Source of the DNA: Rhineura floridana
Taxonomy: Eukaryota > Chordata > Lepidosauria > Squamata > Rhineuridae
NCBI RefSeq assembly: GCF_030035675.1
Contig: NC_084500.1
Span: 11,033,100-11,097,099 of the forward strand
Direction: 5' to 3'
Length of the DNA stretch: 64,000 bases
In this document: positions 23,190 through 34,572 of the stretch, piece by piece
How the letters are laid out: the number at the start of each line of letters is the position of its first letter
Position numbering within the stretch: position 1 is the first letter of the stretch
Notes under the pieces: model-generated
What the model saw: the letters and a program-made list of their open reading frames with translations, nothing else
Databases searched by the model: none
Told to the model about the DNA's origin: nothing
Position numbers and translations under genes: made by a program

Positions 23190-23887
23190 GTCCTTCCCCA
23201 GCAACTTTCTGTTATTTATTAAAAGGATTTGGCCAAACGTGGTGGGAAGAAGGAGACAGGCTGGACACAATATCTGAGTTGTGGGTTCACTGGTCCCACA
23301 CATGGCAGCAGAGCCATTGTCTCCCACCGCTGACATGCAAATCAGACTACCAAAATGAACTACCAGCCCCAAACTCTGTCTCCTTCTATGCTTCCTACAC
23401 AGACACACACACACACACACACACACAACAACAACAACAAGAAGCACACAACGCTACCAACACTGGAAAAATAACAATCCTAGTAGAGACGCATGCATGC
23501 ATCCATCCATGCAGATGTTGGAAGAATATGGGCCAAATATATGAGGAAATTTTTTTGTTTCAGCAAACAGCAGATGTGGGGGTTGGGAGCCGCCGGCAGA
23601 TGTGTTGCTTTTAATGCAAAAAAAGAAAAAAGAATTAGATGGATGTGCCTAGGAAATCAATGGCAAATTACCACTCCTTTCAGCTTTCATCCAGATTGAT
23701 GCTACTCTATCATTTTGCTTTACCAGCCTCTTTCGTTCCATAATCATCTCATGCACAGTTTGTTTTCAATATAACCACACACAAAAGATCAGAATGGTGC
23801 ATCATTGTTTTTAAAACATGTGTCCTTTCCCCTGTTATGAGATGGGTGTTTCTGGGTCTGATTCAAGGGCACGAGTCAGAAAGCTTT
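23190..23887. other. Unassigned stretch with CA/CAA microsatellite
   Basis: A (CA)n run followed by CAACAACAA lies at about 23400-23445. No gene is seen. The rest is unplaced. Confidence 0.5.
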
Positions 23888-24310
23888 GGAAAAGGGATGG
23901 GCGAATCTGTCCATTTTGGTTTCCCTCCATTTCTCATTTTTCCAACCCTCAGATCCATTCTCCACATTTTCACACATTTGTGATTTTTTTTAATCAGCAT
24001 TTTAGTGTGAATTCTCCTAATATACACATATTTTTATGCAATTTTGCCTATTACATACAGTTTTTGCAAAGCCATTTCCTCTAGTAGAAGGAACTTCTGT
24101 ATGTTAATTTCATGAATATTTGCATTTTCACACACACCTGACCCTAGCTGATGCCCTTTTTGTGCACATTACCTGGCTGCAGAACTGCATGGCAAAATTC
24201 GGAAAAGTGCAGATTTCAAAGGCTGTGTGTGTTCGCATATTGTTTCAGAAAGGGTGGATTAGGTATGTTTGTCTTGAAATGCAAACTGAATCAAATTTCT
24301 CCACCATCCT
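23888..24310. mobile_element. GGGATGGG-type non-autonomous element, copy 2
   Basis: It begins GGGATGGGCGAATCTGTCC and aligns with the reversed 17968-18420 copy. See that entry. Confidence 0.5.
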
Positions 24311-24439
24311 TACTTGGCATCCGCAGGCCCATGGTACAAATTTTCCCTGTGGACCACTTAAGATCGCAGTGTGCCCAGGCACCCTGAAAACTATAAATGA
24401 GGACCCGCAGCCATAGGGGGCCAAGTGCAGATCTTCGGG

Positions 24440-24600
24440 CCTCTCTGACCACATTCACACCATACATTTATGGTGTGCTGAAAGCTGTTTTCACAAAGCT
24501 GTTTTCACAAACTACACTTCCCAGGATTCTTTAGGGAAGCCATGACTGTTTAGAGTGGAATAAACGTCTGGTATGGATGTGATCAGTGACAGTTATATTT
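24440..24600. mobile_element. Short copy of the CATGACTGTTTA DNA element
   Basis: It carries TTCACACCATACATTTATGG on the left and TAGAGTGGAATAAACGTCTGG on the right, with the words CTACACTTCCCAGGATTCTT. It is an internally deleted relative of 4003-4294. Confidence 0.6.
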
Positions 24601-24804
24601 TTAAAAAAGGGGGGGGAGAGAAGGAGGTCCAAGACCTGGGCTCAGTTCCTCCGGGACACCCCTAACAACACCCCTTATTCCGCCAGCACCAAGAGTGCAC
24701 TGCAAATCAGGGTAACATAGTGAAAGCACTAGTGGTCCCAATATGTTTCGCTTGAAGCTATTTAAAAACACAGAGGGCAAGGGTGAATCTGTTGGTTCAC
24801 ATCA

Positions 24805-24990
24805 GGTTATGTTATGTTATGTTTCTATGCTGCCTTTTGGCCAAAAAGACCCCCAAGGTGACTCACAAAAAAATAAACACAAATACAAAATACAGATCAA
24901 ACAAGAGCAATGCAGTTTACAAAGAGCGAAGTAACAAAATATTAACATTGTTAAAAAAGCAACAGCAACATATTTCAATAACAACACAAT
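24805..24990 (-). repeat. L2-type LINE 3' end
   Basis: TTTCTATGCTGCCTTTTGGC followed by AAGGTGACTCACAAAAAAAT and A-rich sequence is a reversed L2-like 3' UTR. Confidence 0.55.
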
Positions 24991-25289
24991 AACCATCAGC
25001 ACTTTCCTAATGTTTTGACGATGTCTGCTAGTTCTCACATCAATGCATTGACATCAAAGCATGGTGCCACTTGGGGTGCCCTGCTGGCACTGCACCTGGG
25101 AAAGGGAACTGGCACAACCCCAGCTTTTTGCCAACATAGATGGTGTTCACGGCAAAAGAGGTTGGCAGCATTAAGAAAGGCTTGCTCTTCCCACCACCCC
25201 TGGGCCATCTGTCGGGAGCCAAACTGGAAACCCACAGCTCTGTTCATGGTTGAGCCAGCGAGGCTACAAGTTAGACTGAGCATCTCCCA

Positions 25290-25590
25290 GGGCAGTGGTG
25301 GCTGTCACCCATTGGGACTGGTAGGGCGGAATGCTGGGCGCCCAACAGGAGGTGGAGCCAGAGCCAATCAGTGGCAGAGCCAACTGAATCTAGTGTTGCC
25401 CCCATCCTCCTCCCTGCTGAGTTCTACAAGGAGCAACACTAACATGAAGGAGGAGGAAGCTGACAGGCACTGCCACCCCCGGGACTGTCTCTAAGTATGT
25501 AAGCAGGCAGGCAGCTGAGGGCTGGCTGAGGGCAGGCTGAGGTTGGTGGGGCAATGCCCCATTTGCCCTGATGGATTAAACTCCACTGCC
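25290..25590 (+). repeat. Dispersed family A (CCCATTGGGACTGGTAGGGC), copy 1
   Basis: About 300 bases are shared with 31824-32115 (+) and 44535-44830 (-): GCCCAACAGGAGGTGGAGCC, TCCCTGCTGAGTTCTACAAG, GAGGAAGCTGACAGG, GGCTGGCTGAGGGCAG. It is an unclassified interspersed repeat without coding capacity. Confidence 0.6.
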
Positions 25591-25639
25591 CTTGGGCCAG
25601 GAAATGTGATGCCCTCCGTGGTCTGATTATGCTGTCCAT

Positions 25640-25914
25640 GGTTACTAGTTATCATGGTGTCTATGTAATACTACCTCCAGTATTGGAGTCAGCATGCCTT
25701 TGAATACCAGCTGCTGGAAATCACAAGTGGGCTTCTGCTGGGAGGAAGGGTGGGATATAAATCAAATAAATAAATAATAAAAGTAGGGAGACTTGCTGCG
25801 ATGCTCAGGCCCTGCTTGGAGGCTTCAGGGCATTTGGCTGGCCACTGTGAGAACAGGATGCTGGATTAGATGGGCCTTTGGGTCTGATCCAAGAGGGCTC
25901 TCTTATATGTTGCT
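25640..25914 (+). repeat. CR1/L3-like LINE 3' end with nested L2 tail
   Basis: CAGCATGCCTTTGAATACCA and GAACAGGATGCTGGATTAGA belong to the same 3' end seen at 47200-47500. An L2-type GGGAGGAAGGGTGGGATATA tail interrupts it at about 25735-25790. Confidence 0.65.
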
Positions 25915-26290
25915 GGGTTCAGTGATGGCCGGTCCCCATTGGGACTGGCAGGGCAGAAGGCAGGGAGGATCAGGGGTGTAGTTGTGCAGGGTCTCGGGGT
26001 GGGTGGGTCTTAGACCCTTTACCTTTTTGGAAGCAGGGTCCCTATGTCCCCAGCATCCTATCAGCCAATCAGCACAAAAGGGGAGTGTGTTAGCCTTCCT
26101 CCCAGCAGGAGCCCAGAGCGGCAATCAAAAAACACCAAAAACACTCTTAAAACATCACAAAAAATAGGCTTTAAAATATATTAAAACAAAACATCTTTAA
26201 AACATATTAAAACACAGCATCTTTTTAAAAAAGCTTTTTTTAAAAAAGCTTTAAAAACGTATTCAAAAGCAGTTCCACTAAAAAGCAATG
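25915..26290. repeat. Dispersed family B and reversed L2 3' end
   Basis: 25970-26090 (GTGTAGTTGTGCAGGGTCTC to GCCAATCAGCACAAAAGGGG) recurs at 51100-51400 and 55730-56010. From 26090 AGGAGCCCAGAGCGGCAATC and AAAACATATTAAAACA repeats are a reversed L2 3' UTR. 26290-26820 is unassigned. Confidence 0.55.
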
Positions 26291-26824
26291 CTGCTACAAG
26301 TAGATTAAACACTGGAGCATCTATGAGCCAGTTGCAGTTGTACTCAATGCAGAACCTTTCGTCAGAAGGTCCTGCTCTCTCCCTTGTCATCTTCTGTTCT
26401 GACTGCAACCCTTGTCGTTTCCTAGGCCTGTGCACCGTCTTTCCTGCTTCTAACAGGATGGCCTGATTTGCTCTGATGACAGAATGAACCTTTGTTACGC
26501 TGCCATGTTAGCTTCCAACTCCATTATCCCAACTCCTTCACAATGGTCCTGAGGATCATGTGCCAGAGAGGACACTAGGTCCTTGGACCTAACAGCAATC
26601 CAGCCTCTGCCACCCTTGGTGCGTGGCAGATGGCTTTGGAGACAATCCTCTGGAGCCAGGATTAACAAGCGGTTTCCAGCAACTTTAAAGTGGGTCTCCA
26701 TATTTGGGTCACCAACATTAACTCTTTCCAGGGCGGGGCGAAGGGAACAGGAGGATGCCTGTGTTGGATTTTCTCTGCAGACTCATGCTGTGTAAAGCAG
26801 TAGCCAGTTGGCCGTGATCAGGGG

Positions 26825-27425
26825 ATGAGGAATCTCCAGAGGCTGTTGGATTGCCAGCTCCCATCATCCCTGACCATTTGCCATGCTGGCTGGCAGGGCT
26901 GGTGCCAGGCATGACTGGGCCCTTGGGCACCAGCCTGCCCTGGGCCCACGGTGCCATAGCCCAACACCCCCCAATATAGGTGGCATGGGGCTAATAAGCC
27001 TGCCCACGTGCCCAACCTACCTCTCGTGTTGTATGAATGATGTGCACACATGCCTGCCATCAGCCAAGATGATGGTGAACACATAAGCCCCTTAGGGAAG
27101 CCCCCCCCTGCTATCATGGGTGATGGCAGGCAGGCACGCACAGCACACATTACATTCACACTTACGGGAGAGGTAGGTGGGGTATGCATGTGGGCTTATT
27201 GAAGCCCAAGCTGTATTGGCGGGTTGCCTGGGAGCTCCTTCTCCATGATCCATGGAACCTCCCACCCTAATGAGGGGTCCTTCAGAGGCCCCTCTGGCCC
27301 ACAAGAGCCCTTGGCCAGGGTCCAACCTGGCTGTTCTCTGGCACCGGCCCTGCTGGCTGGGGCAGCCGGGAGTTGGGAGTCCAGCAATATTTGGAGGGCC
27401 ACAAGTTCCCCATCCCTGCTCTAGG
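26825..27425. mobile_element. Foldback element split by a hAT insertion
   Basis: The arms around CCAGCTCCCATCATCCC and GGGAGTTGGGAGTCCAGCAA belong to one foldback element. Removing the inner element and one CTGGCTGG restores the family centre CCATGCTGGCTGGGG. Confidence 0.7.
26894..27352 (+). mobile_element. hAT non-autonomous element with perfect 8-bp duplication
   Basis: Its ends are CAGGGCTGGTGCCAGGCATG and the inverse of CAGGGCCGGTGCCAGAG, flanked exactly by CTGGCTGG at 26886-26893 and 27353-27360. It is 459 bases with no transposase remnant that I recognise. A minus-strand relative occupies about 43570-44027, and another terminus (GCTGGCACCAGCCCTG) ends near 27752. Confidence 0.88.
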
Positions 27426-27439
27426 TCATGAGTATACTT

Positions 27440-27752
27440 TAGCTGGCAAGATAATTAAAGTCCCTTCTTTCTGGGTTCGGAGAACTGTTCAGCAAGATGC
27501 CCACGGTGGACCACCTCTTCTTCCTCACGTGTTTGCACTGCCCATTTGCTTGCCACCTCTCTCTGGGCCTAATCTGTATAACCACCCAGAGGGAGAGTGT
27601 AAGGCAGAGCGTAGCCACCTTTGCTTCTCTCCTCATTCTGATCAGGCAATGTCAGCAAGACCAGGAGGCTCCAGGGGCTGACAATGGGCCCCTAGCAGTG
27701 GTGTGGGCCTTGACAGGGACCAGATAATGCCTACCGCTGGCACCAGCCCTGT
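27440..27752 (-). repeat. Possible fragment of the CAGGGCTGGTGCCAG hAT family
   Basis: Only the right terminus GCTGGCACCAGCCCTG near 27737-27752 is diagnostic. The left part is unplaced. Confidence 0.4.
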
Positions 27753-27895
27753 ATTGTATAAGAGTCATTAGTATTTCAGGACATTTTCATCCATGGCCCA
27801 TGAAAGGAAAGAGAGGGGATCATGTCTGTGCACAACTGGCTGCAATCCTTGTTTGCTTTCTTAGGGAGTAAGCTCCATTGAGCACGGGATTACGC

Positions 27896-28001
27896 CAGCA
27901 TTTCCCAAGCTTTGTTGCTACACTACAGATCCCATGCTGGCTGGGGCTGATGGGAGTTGTAGTTCAGCAACATCTGGGGAGCCAATGGTTGGGAAAGCCT
28001 G
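27896..28001. mobile_element. hAT-like foldback element (CAGCATTTCCCAAGC ends)
   Basis: The termini CAGCATTTCCCAAG and GGTTGGGAAAGCCTG pair imperfectly around the core CTGATGGGAGTTGTAGTTCAG. Flanking octamers GATTACGC and AATTATAG agree at only half their positions. Confidence 0.6.
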
Positions 28002-28151
28002 AATTATAGGTGTGTTTTTTAAAATGGACCGGACCTGATTGCCCTGGGTCCAAGGTGTGGGGTTGTTCAACACGACATCACATTACATGCTGGGAGATCC
28101 CACACTTTGGACCCTAAGCAAACAGGTTTGGCAGACAGACAGAGACATTGG

Positions 28152-31100
28152 ATAGAATCACAGAGTTGGAAGGGGCCTTGTAGGCCATCGAGTCCAACCC
28201 CCTGCTCACAGCAGGAAATCCACAGCTAGAGCATCTCCTGCAGATAGCTGTCCAGCCTCTGCTTGAAGACATCCAGCAAAGGGGATCCCACCACCTCCCT
28301 AGGCAGTCGGTTCCATTGCTGAACTGCCCTTACTGTCAAGAAGTTCCTTCTAATGTCCAATCTGAATCTACGCTCCTGCAACTTAAAACCATTAGACCTA
28401 GTCCTACCCTCTGGGGCAGCAGTGAACAAATCTGTACCCTCCTCTATGTGACAGCCCTTCAGGTACTTAAAGAGTGCAATCATGTCACCCCTCAGCCTTC
28501 TCTTCACCAGACTGAACATGCCAAGTTCCTTCAACCTTTCCTCATAAGACTTGTTCTCCATACCGGCTATCATCCTCGTCGCCCTCTTCTGGACCCGCTC
28601 TAACTTGTCTATATCTTTCTTAAAATGAGGCGCCCAGAACTGAACGCAGTATTCCAGATGAGGCCTGACTAATGCAGAATATAGTGGGACTATTACTTCC
28701 CTCGACCTGGAAACTATAGCTCTGTTTATGCAGCCCAAAACCACGTTTGCCTTTTTTGCCGCAGCATCACACTGCTGGGTATGTTCAACTTGCGATCCAC
28801 TACAATGCCAAGGTCCTTCTCACACGCACTACTGCTAAGCCGAGTATATCCCATCCTGTACCCGTGCATTTTGTTTTTGTGGCCTAAATGCAGAATCCTG
28901 CATTTTTCTTTACTGAATGTCATTTTATTAATTTCAGCCCAATTTTCTAGTCTATCCAGGTCCCTTTGGATTTTATTCCTGTCTTCCATTGTGTTGGCTA
29001 TCCCTCCCAGTTTCGTATCATCCGCAAACTTCATAAGGCTTCCCTCCACCCCATCATCTAAGTCATTGATAAAAATGTTGAAGAGTATCGGCCCCAGGAC
29101 AGAACCCTGTGGCACTCCACTCGAAACCTCCTTCCAATCCGAAGCAGAGCCACCGACGACCACTCTTTGAGTACGGTTTTCCAACCAGTTGTGAATCCAC
29201 CTGACAGTATTTCCATGTAGTCCGCATTTGACGAGTTTGCTAATCAAAAGGTTGTGGGGGACTTTGTCAAACGCTTTGCTGAAATCTAGATAGATGACAT
29301 CTACAGCATTTCCACCATCTACTAGGCTAGTGACCTGATCAAAAAAAGAGATGAGATTAGTTTGACAGGATTTTTTCTTGACAAACCCATGCTGGCTCCT
29401 ACTAATCACAGCATTGTCATCTAGATAGTTGCCAATGGACTCTTTTATTATCCGTTCTAATATCTTTCCCGGTATTGAAGTCAGACTGACCGGCCTGTAA
29501 TTCCCTGGATCTTCTTTTTTACCCTTTTTAAAGAGCGGGACGATGTTTGCCCGTCTCCAATCCTCCGGCACCTCTCCCGTTCTCCAGGATTTCTCAAAGA
29601 TGATGGCAAGAGGTTCCGAGAGTACATCCGCAAGTTCCTTCAATACTCTGGGATGCAGTTTATCAGGCCCTGGAGATTTGAACTCATTTAGGTTAACTAG
29701 GTATTTCCTGACTATCTCCTTATCAATCTCGAACTGCAATCCCGACCCCTTACTGAGATTGCTACCGATGCAAGGTTGCACACTGTTCCCTTTTTGGGAG
29801 AAAACGGAGGCAAAATAGGTGTTGAGCAGTTCTGCCTTTTCCTTGTTATCTGTCAACATTTTGCCATCCTCATTGAACAGCAGTCCCACCGTTTCCTTGG
29901 TCTGTATCTCGCTTTGAACATATCTGAAAAAACCCTTTTTGTTGTTGCTCGCTTCCCTCGCCAGCCTCACCTCATTCTGGGTTTTAGCTTGCCTTACGCT
30001 ATTCCTGCAAGCCCAAGCCACTCGTCGGTACTCTTCCTTGGTGATGTGTCCTTCCTTCCATTCTTTATACATGCTCTTTTTTACTTTTATCTCTTCCACC
30101 AGTCTTCCGTGTAGCCACATTGGCTTTTTCCAATGTCTTCCGTTTTTCTTTCTCTTTGGAATTGTTTGCGATTGCGCTTTTTGTAATACGTTCTTCATGA
30201 ACTCCGACGCTTCTTGGGCTCCTTTTTTCTTTAGTCTATCTAGCCACGGGATCCTACCCATCATTTCCCTGAGCTTGCTAAAATCGGCTTTCCTGAAATC
30301 CAAGGTCCATGTTTGACTATATTCTTCTTTGGCTTTCCCCAGAATCACAAATTCCAGCATTACGTGGTCACTTTCCCCCAACGTGCCGACCGCTTTAATT
30401 CCCGTGACCAATTCGTCCGTGTTAGTTAAGATCAGGTCCAGGATTGCCGATCCCCTTGTTCCTTCTTCTACTTTTTGAAAGAGGAAATTATCAGCAAGGC
30501 CCATCAGGAATTTGTTGGCGGCTTTGTGCTTCGCAGAGTTTGTCACCCAGCAGATATCTGGGTAGTTGAAGTCCCCCATCACTACTACTTCTTGCCTCCT
30601 TGAGATTTCAGAGATTTGTTTGAGAAAGGCCTCGTCTACCACCTCTTCTTGGCCAGGGGGTCTGTAGTAGACACCTACTACCATGTCGGTTTTATTTGTT
30701 TCTCCATTTATTTTTACCCAAATGGTCTCTACCGGACCCCTTTGTTCGCTCTGTTGGATTTCCATAGAAGTGTATTTGTCTTTGACGTATAATGCTACTC
30801 CCCCTCCTTTTCTGTTGCTTCTATTCTTTCTGTAGAGTTTACATCCTTGAATGGCTATATTCCAATCATGGGAGTCATCCCACCAAGTCTCTGTTATCCC
30901 TATGAAGTCATATTTGCCTTGATGCACTAAGACTTCAAGCTCCCCTTGCTTGTTTCCCAAGCTCCGCGCGTTGGTATAGACACCAGAAGTTTCTTTTGTC
31001 CTGATTGGATTCCTCCGTTAATATACCATGAGCTTTGCCGTGCATCCCTTTCTCTCTCCCAGTGTCTCCTGTACCCTTCAAATCCTTGCGTTTACAACCC

Positions 31101-31650
31101 GCTGTCTTTGGATCGGTATTTAAGCTATCATCTCCATCCCCCAGAGGCTTTAGTTTAAAGCCCTCTTGATGAGTTTTGCCATACTTCTGCCAAAGAGATT
31201 CTTCCCAGTCCTCGTGAGGTGCAGCCCATCTCTTGCCAACAGTCCCCCCTCCAAGAAGCTTAGACCATGGTCCCAGAATCCAAACCTCTCCCGTCGACAC
31301 CATCTGCATAACCAGTTGTTGACCAGCAGTATCTTCCTTTCCCTTTGTAGTCCTCTATCCTTCACGGGAAGAATTGACAAGAAGACCACCTGCGCCCCCA
31401 AATCCTTGACCTTCCTACCCAGAGCCTCATAGTCTGAGGTGATCTGTTCCAAGGTGTTTCTGGCCATGTCGTTCGTGCCCACATGGATGAGGAGAAAGGG
31501 GTACCTATCTTGTTTCCCAATGAGCCTCGGCAGGTTGTCAGCGACGTCCCGGATGCATGCCCCAGGGAGACAACAGACTTCCCGATTCATTTTGTCCGGC
31601 TGGCATACAGGTGCCTCTACCCCCCTGAGCAACGAGTCTCTAAATCAAGA
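28152..31650 (-). mobile_element. CR1 LINE, nearly complete ORF2 and partial ORF1
   Basis: ORF2 runs 30960 to 28726 and continues, after one frame change near 28.74-28.77 kb, to 28226. Endonuclease motifs GITETWW, GDFNYPD and ESDHVM, RT core with FADDTKLGG, and the usual CR1 C-terminus are present. Upstream, 31632-31150 encodes an ORF1 esterase (SGNH) domain with HVGTND and DGLHLT. The 3' end is AGTTGGAAGGGGCCTTGTAG. It is 5'-truncated inside ORF1, with its cut near a foldback element. The single visible break in ORF2 makes this the youngest LINE in the window. Confidence 0.95.
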
Positions 31651-31654
31651 GTGG

Positions 31655-31770
31655 GGAACCTCCAGATGTTGCTGAACTACAACTCGCATCGTCCCTCGCC
31701 ACTGGCCACGCTTGCAGGGCTGGCGGGGATTGTAGTTCAGCAACATCTGGAGGGCCAAAGGTTCCCCACA
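31655..31770. mobile_element. hAT-like foldback element
   Basis: AACCTCCAGATGTTGCTGAA pairs with CAGCAACATCTGGAGGGCC around CTACAACTCGCATC and GATTGTAG. It lies immediately outside the CR1 5' end. Confidence 0.75.
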
Positions 31771-31823
31771 TATGTGCTAAATGAAGCTAGGGCGGTTTTA
31801 TTCAAAGGACTTCGTTTGGATTC

Positions 31824-32115
31824 AGTGGTGGCTGGTCCCCATTGGAACTGGCAGGGCAGAAGGCAGGGAGCCCAACAATAGGTAAAGCCGGAGCCAATGA
31901 GAGGAAAAGCCCAAGTAATTCTAGTTTTGCCCCAATCTTTCTCCCTGCTGAGTTCTTCAAAGGCAACACTGAGATTAAGGAAGAGGAAGCTGACAGATAG
32001 TGCCATCCCCTGGACTGGTTGTAAGTAAGAAGGCAGATAGGTGGGGGCTGGCTGAGGGCAGACTGAGGCTGGTGGTGCAGCATCCTATGCACCCTAATTG
32101 ACCAGTCTCCACTGT
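31824..32115 (+). repeat. Dispersed family A, copy 2
   Basis: GGTGGCTGGTCCCCATTGGA, GAGCCCAACAATAGGTAAAG and GGGGGCTGGCTGAGGGCAG align with the copy at 25290. The following 32116-32429 is unassigned. Confidence 0.6.
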
Positions 32116-32429
32116 CTGGGACAGAAACAAAGCAAAGATCTGCCATTCCTTGTACCTGTGCCGTATAATATCTTTTTACACAGCGCAGGTACAAACACAC
32201 GAAGAGTATGAAATATTATAGTACTAGCACATATTATAGTACCATCAGAGTTAATAAATTGTGGGGGAAGTTTCGGCCACAATTATGCAGTCACACGACA
32301 GGCAGAACCTAAATCTGAAGCACAGCCCTCCCACAATATCGTGAAAAATAACACAAGTCAGTCACTCAAGATCCACAGCAGTGTACTTTGTGATTACGTG
32401 CCTTTTGTTCATAGGACATAGGACAACAT

Positions 32430-32495
32430 CTGTAAACCGCCCAGAGAGCTTCGGCTATGGGGCGGTATATAAGTACGATAAATAAATAAATAAAT
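32430..32495 (+). repeat. L2 LINE 3' terminus
   Basis: GTAAACCGCCCAGAGAGCTT through GCGGTATATAAGTACG and TAAATAAATA. Confidence 0.8.
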
Positions 32496-33662
32496 GAGGC
32501 AACCTTGCAATGGAATGGGCAGACCCTGTGACCCTCAAGCCCAAATGCCTGAATCCACGGGACTTACATACCTAGCGGCCATCTTGCTTCCACTGAAACT
32601 AAAGCCAGTTATAGGTTATGTAGAACTAAGTTAGGGCTCATCCAGACGACCGTATAATGTGTGACATGATTGCTTTGTGTATTCATTATTTTTCGGTCGT
32701 CAATATGATGTTGCGCGCTTTCGCGCATTTTCACACAGTTAAATCCGCTGTTGTATTACCGCAAAAATGTGATTTGCTTTTTTAAATTGGGAATCATCCG
32801 CTGTACCGTAAGGCGCTCGGATGCAGTACTGTGGACTTTAGAGCTGTGGGCAGTCCATGGGCGTTTCCCTATACCCCTTCCCTCGTTCCCAGCCAATCAT
32901 GTATTTCCACTTTTGCGATTGTGCGCAAATGTCTGGGGAAAGCCCAGGAAAACTGAACCAATCAGAGCAATGGTGTGGTGTTGGGGGGGGGGGGCTCTGC
33001 AATTATACTGCGCAGCTACAGCCGTTTATTTTTAGCCAGCCTGCGAACTGGGTGGCTGCTCTGGGTGAGATCTGCAATTGTGGCTGTTTGTAAAGCCCCC
33101 CTTTTCCTGGCTGGTCTCGCTCATGTTGGTGGTTGGTGCAGGGAGCTCGCTTTGCTGGCGCTTTGCAAACGGCCACGGGAAGGAAAGGAAGAAGGAGGGT
33201 GTGTGTGAAGGCAACGGAGCATCAAGTTTTGCCCCAAATTGGTTGGGAAGCTGCTGGGAAGCCTCTCTCGGTGGCTGTTCCCTGACGCTGATGCCGCCGC
33301 TGCCTATGTGGAGAGCGAGAGGCAGGCAGAGCGAGAGCAAGAGAGAGAATGGGGAGGAGCTTGGAGCCGCCACAGAGCGCTGCACTCTAGAAAAGCTTGG
33401 GGGTCAGGAACCTTGCAGTGGAGCCAGAGGTCCCAGCTCGCATTCTTGCATGGTATTCGATTTATGAGACATGGGGGGGGGGATGAAAGGTACAAGGACG
33501 GGTGTGCGCAAATACGCAGAGTCACAAAGCTGTCGCGCCACCCCAGGAAAAGTTGGTTCTGTAAGAAGGGGGGTGCTCCCCTTTAAACTCTCAGCTTTTC
33601 TGCCATTCATTACAAAAGAAGCAAGCAGTAGCAGCTCCTCAATACCCCCTTTCCGTTCTGTA

Positions 33663-34025
33663 GAAATAAGTGGAATTGCCAGCCGTGTGTATCTCCAGAA
33701 ACTGCAAAAGGGAGAAAAGCATACCGTCAGTTTTGCAAAATATTGCAAACACAAGCAAACAAAAACACAGGAATTATTGGCATATAAGTGGTTTGCTAGA
33801 GCGTCTCGGGTGCCCACAACCATAAAGACTGGTGGTCTACCTTCCTAGACATGACACGTCGTTACTTGCTTGCAGTTCCATGAGAAATAAGTGGAATTGC
33901 CGGGCGTGTTTACCCCCAGAAAAATTGATATGGAAAAAGGCAAAACCACATATACTTGGTTTTGCGATATATCACAAATGCAAGCAAACAACAATACAGC
34001 AATTATTGTCAGATAAGTGGTTTAC
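33663..34025 (+). repeat. Internal direct duplication
   Basis: Two units about 220 bases apart share GAAATAAGTGGAATTGCC, CACAAGCAAACAA versus TGCAAGCAAACAA, CAGGAATTATTG versus CAGCAATTATTG, and ATAAGTGGTTT. The copies are clearly diverged. Confidence 0.75.
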
Positions 34026-34149
34026 AGTTCTCTTTTATCAGAGGGAACACTTCAAAGCGGAGGAAGAGGAAGGGATGTTTAGCAGCTCTAACCTCATTCC
34101 CCCTGCATGCCTTCCTATTACAAATTGTTCCTGGAGAATATGTCCAGCG

Positions 34150-34506
34150 TGCGTGTGTGTGTGCAAAAGGGGGGAAGGGAGGCCCTGGACTCAGCACCAC
34201 CACCAGCAGCCCCCAAGAATCGAGGGTTCCAGCAGCCGCGTGGGGTTCCCTAGCTAGGAAAGGCTGCTGGGCGCTGGGTGGGAGGGGGTGCGAGGGGGGA
34301 GATGGAGATCCCCCTCTCCCAAGCCCTCGCTTGTGAACAATGTTACCATAAGGGAGGAAAACGTAGCCGCCACCGCCGCCACCACCTCCCCCCGCCACGC
34401 TGAGCTCGCTACATCGCGGTGCTTCCTATCCTGAAGCTTCGCCGGTGCAGCTGCTGTGAAGTAGCCTCCTCCACCACCACCCCTGCATGAGCCGAGGAAG
34501 TTCAGC
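34150..34506 (+). promoter_or_regulatory. GC-rich leader ahead of the candidate signal-peptide exon
   Basis: G-rich runs and GCC/ACC triplet repeats at about 34365-34400 lead to the ATG at 34507. Composition resembles a CpG-island 5' UTR. It lies inside the block bounded by inverted ends at 32634 and 34992, so it may be element cargo. Confidence 0.3.
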
Positions 34507-34572
34507 ATGACTTCAGCGCTGCTGGGGCTCCTGCTGTTCCTGGGCTCCGGGGTGTCACACGACCCTGTCCAG
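34507..34572 (+). CDS. Possible signal-peptide first exon of an unrecognised gene
   Basis: ATG at 34507 opens 22 codons, MTSALLGLLLFLGSGVSHDPVQ. This is a short N-region, a leucine-rich hydrophobic core and a small-residue stretch that could be a signal-peptidase site. CCAG|GTGACC follows, a plausible donor with GT at 34573. About 400 GC-rich bases precede it and resemble a 5' UTR and promoter. The frame read past the donor looks intronic. No downstream exon or gene identity was found, and neither NLK nor LYRM9 accounts for it. It could be a real first exon, a fragment captured by the surrounding repeat, or chance. Confidence 0.3.
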
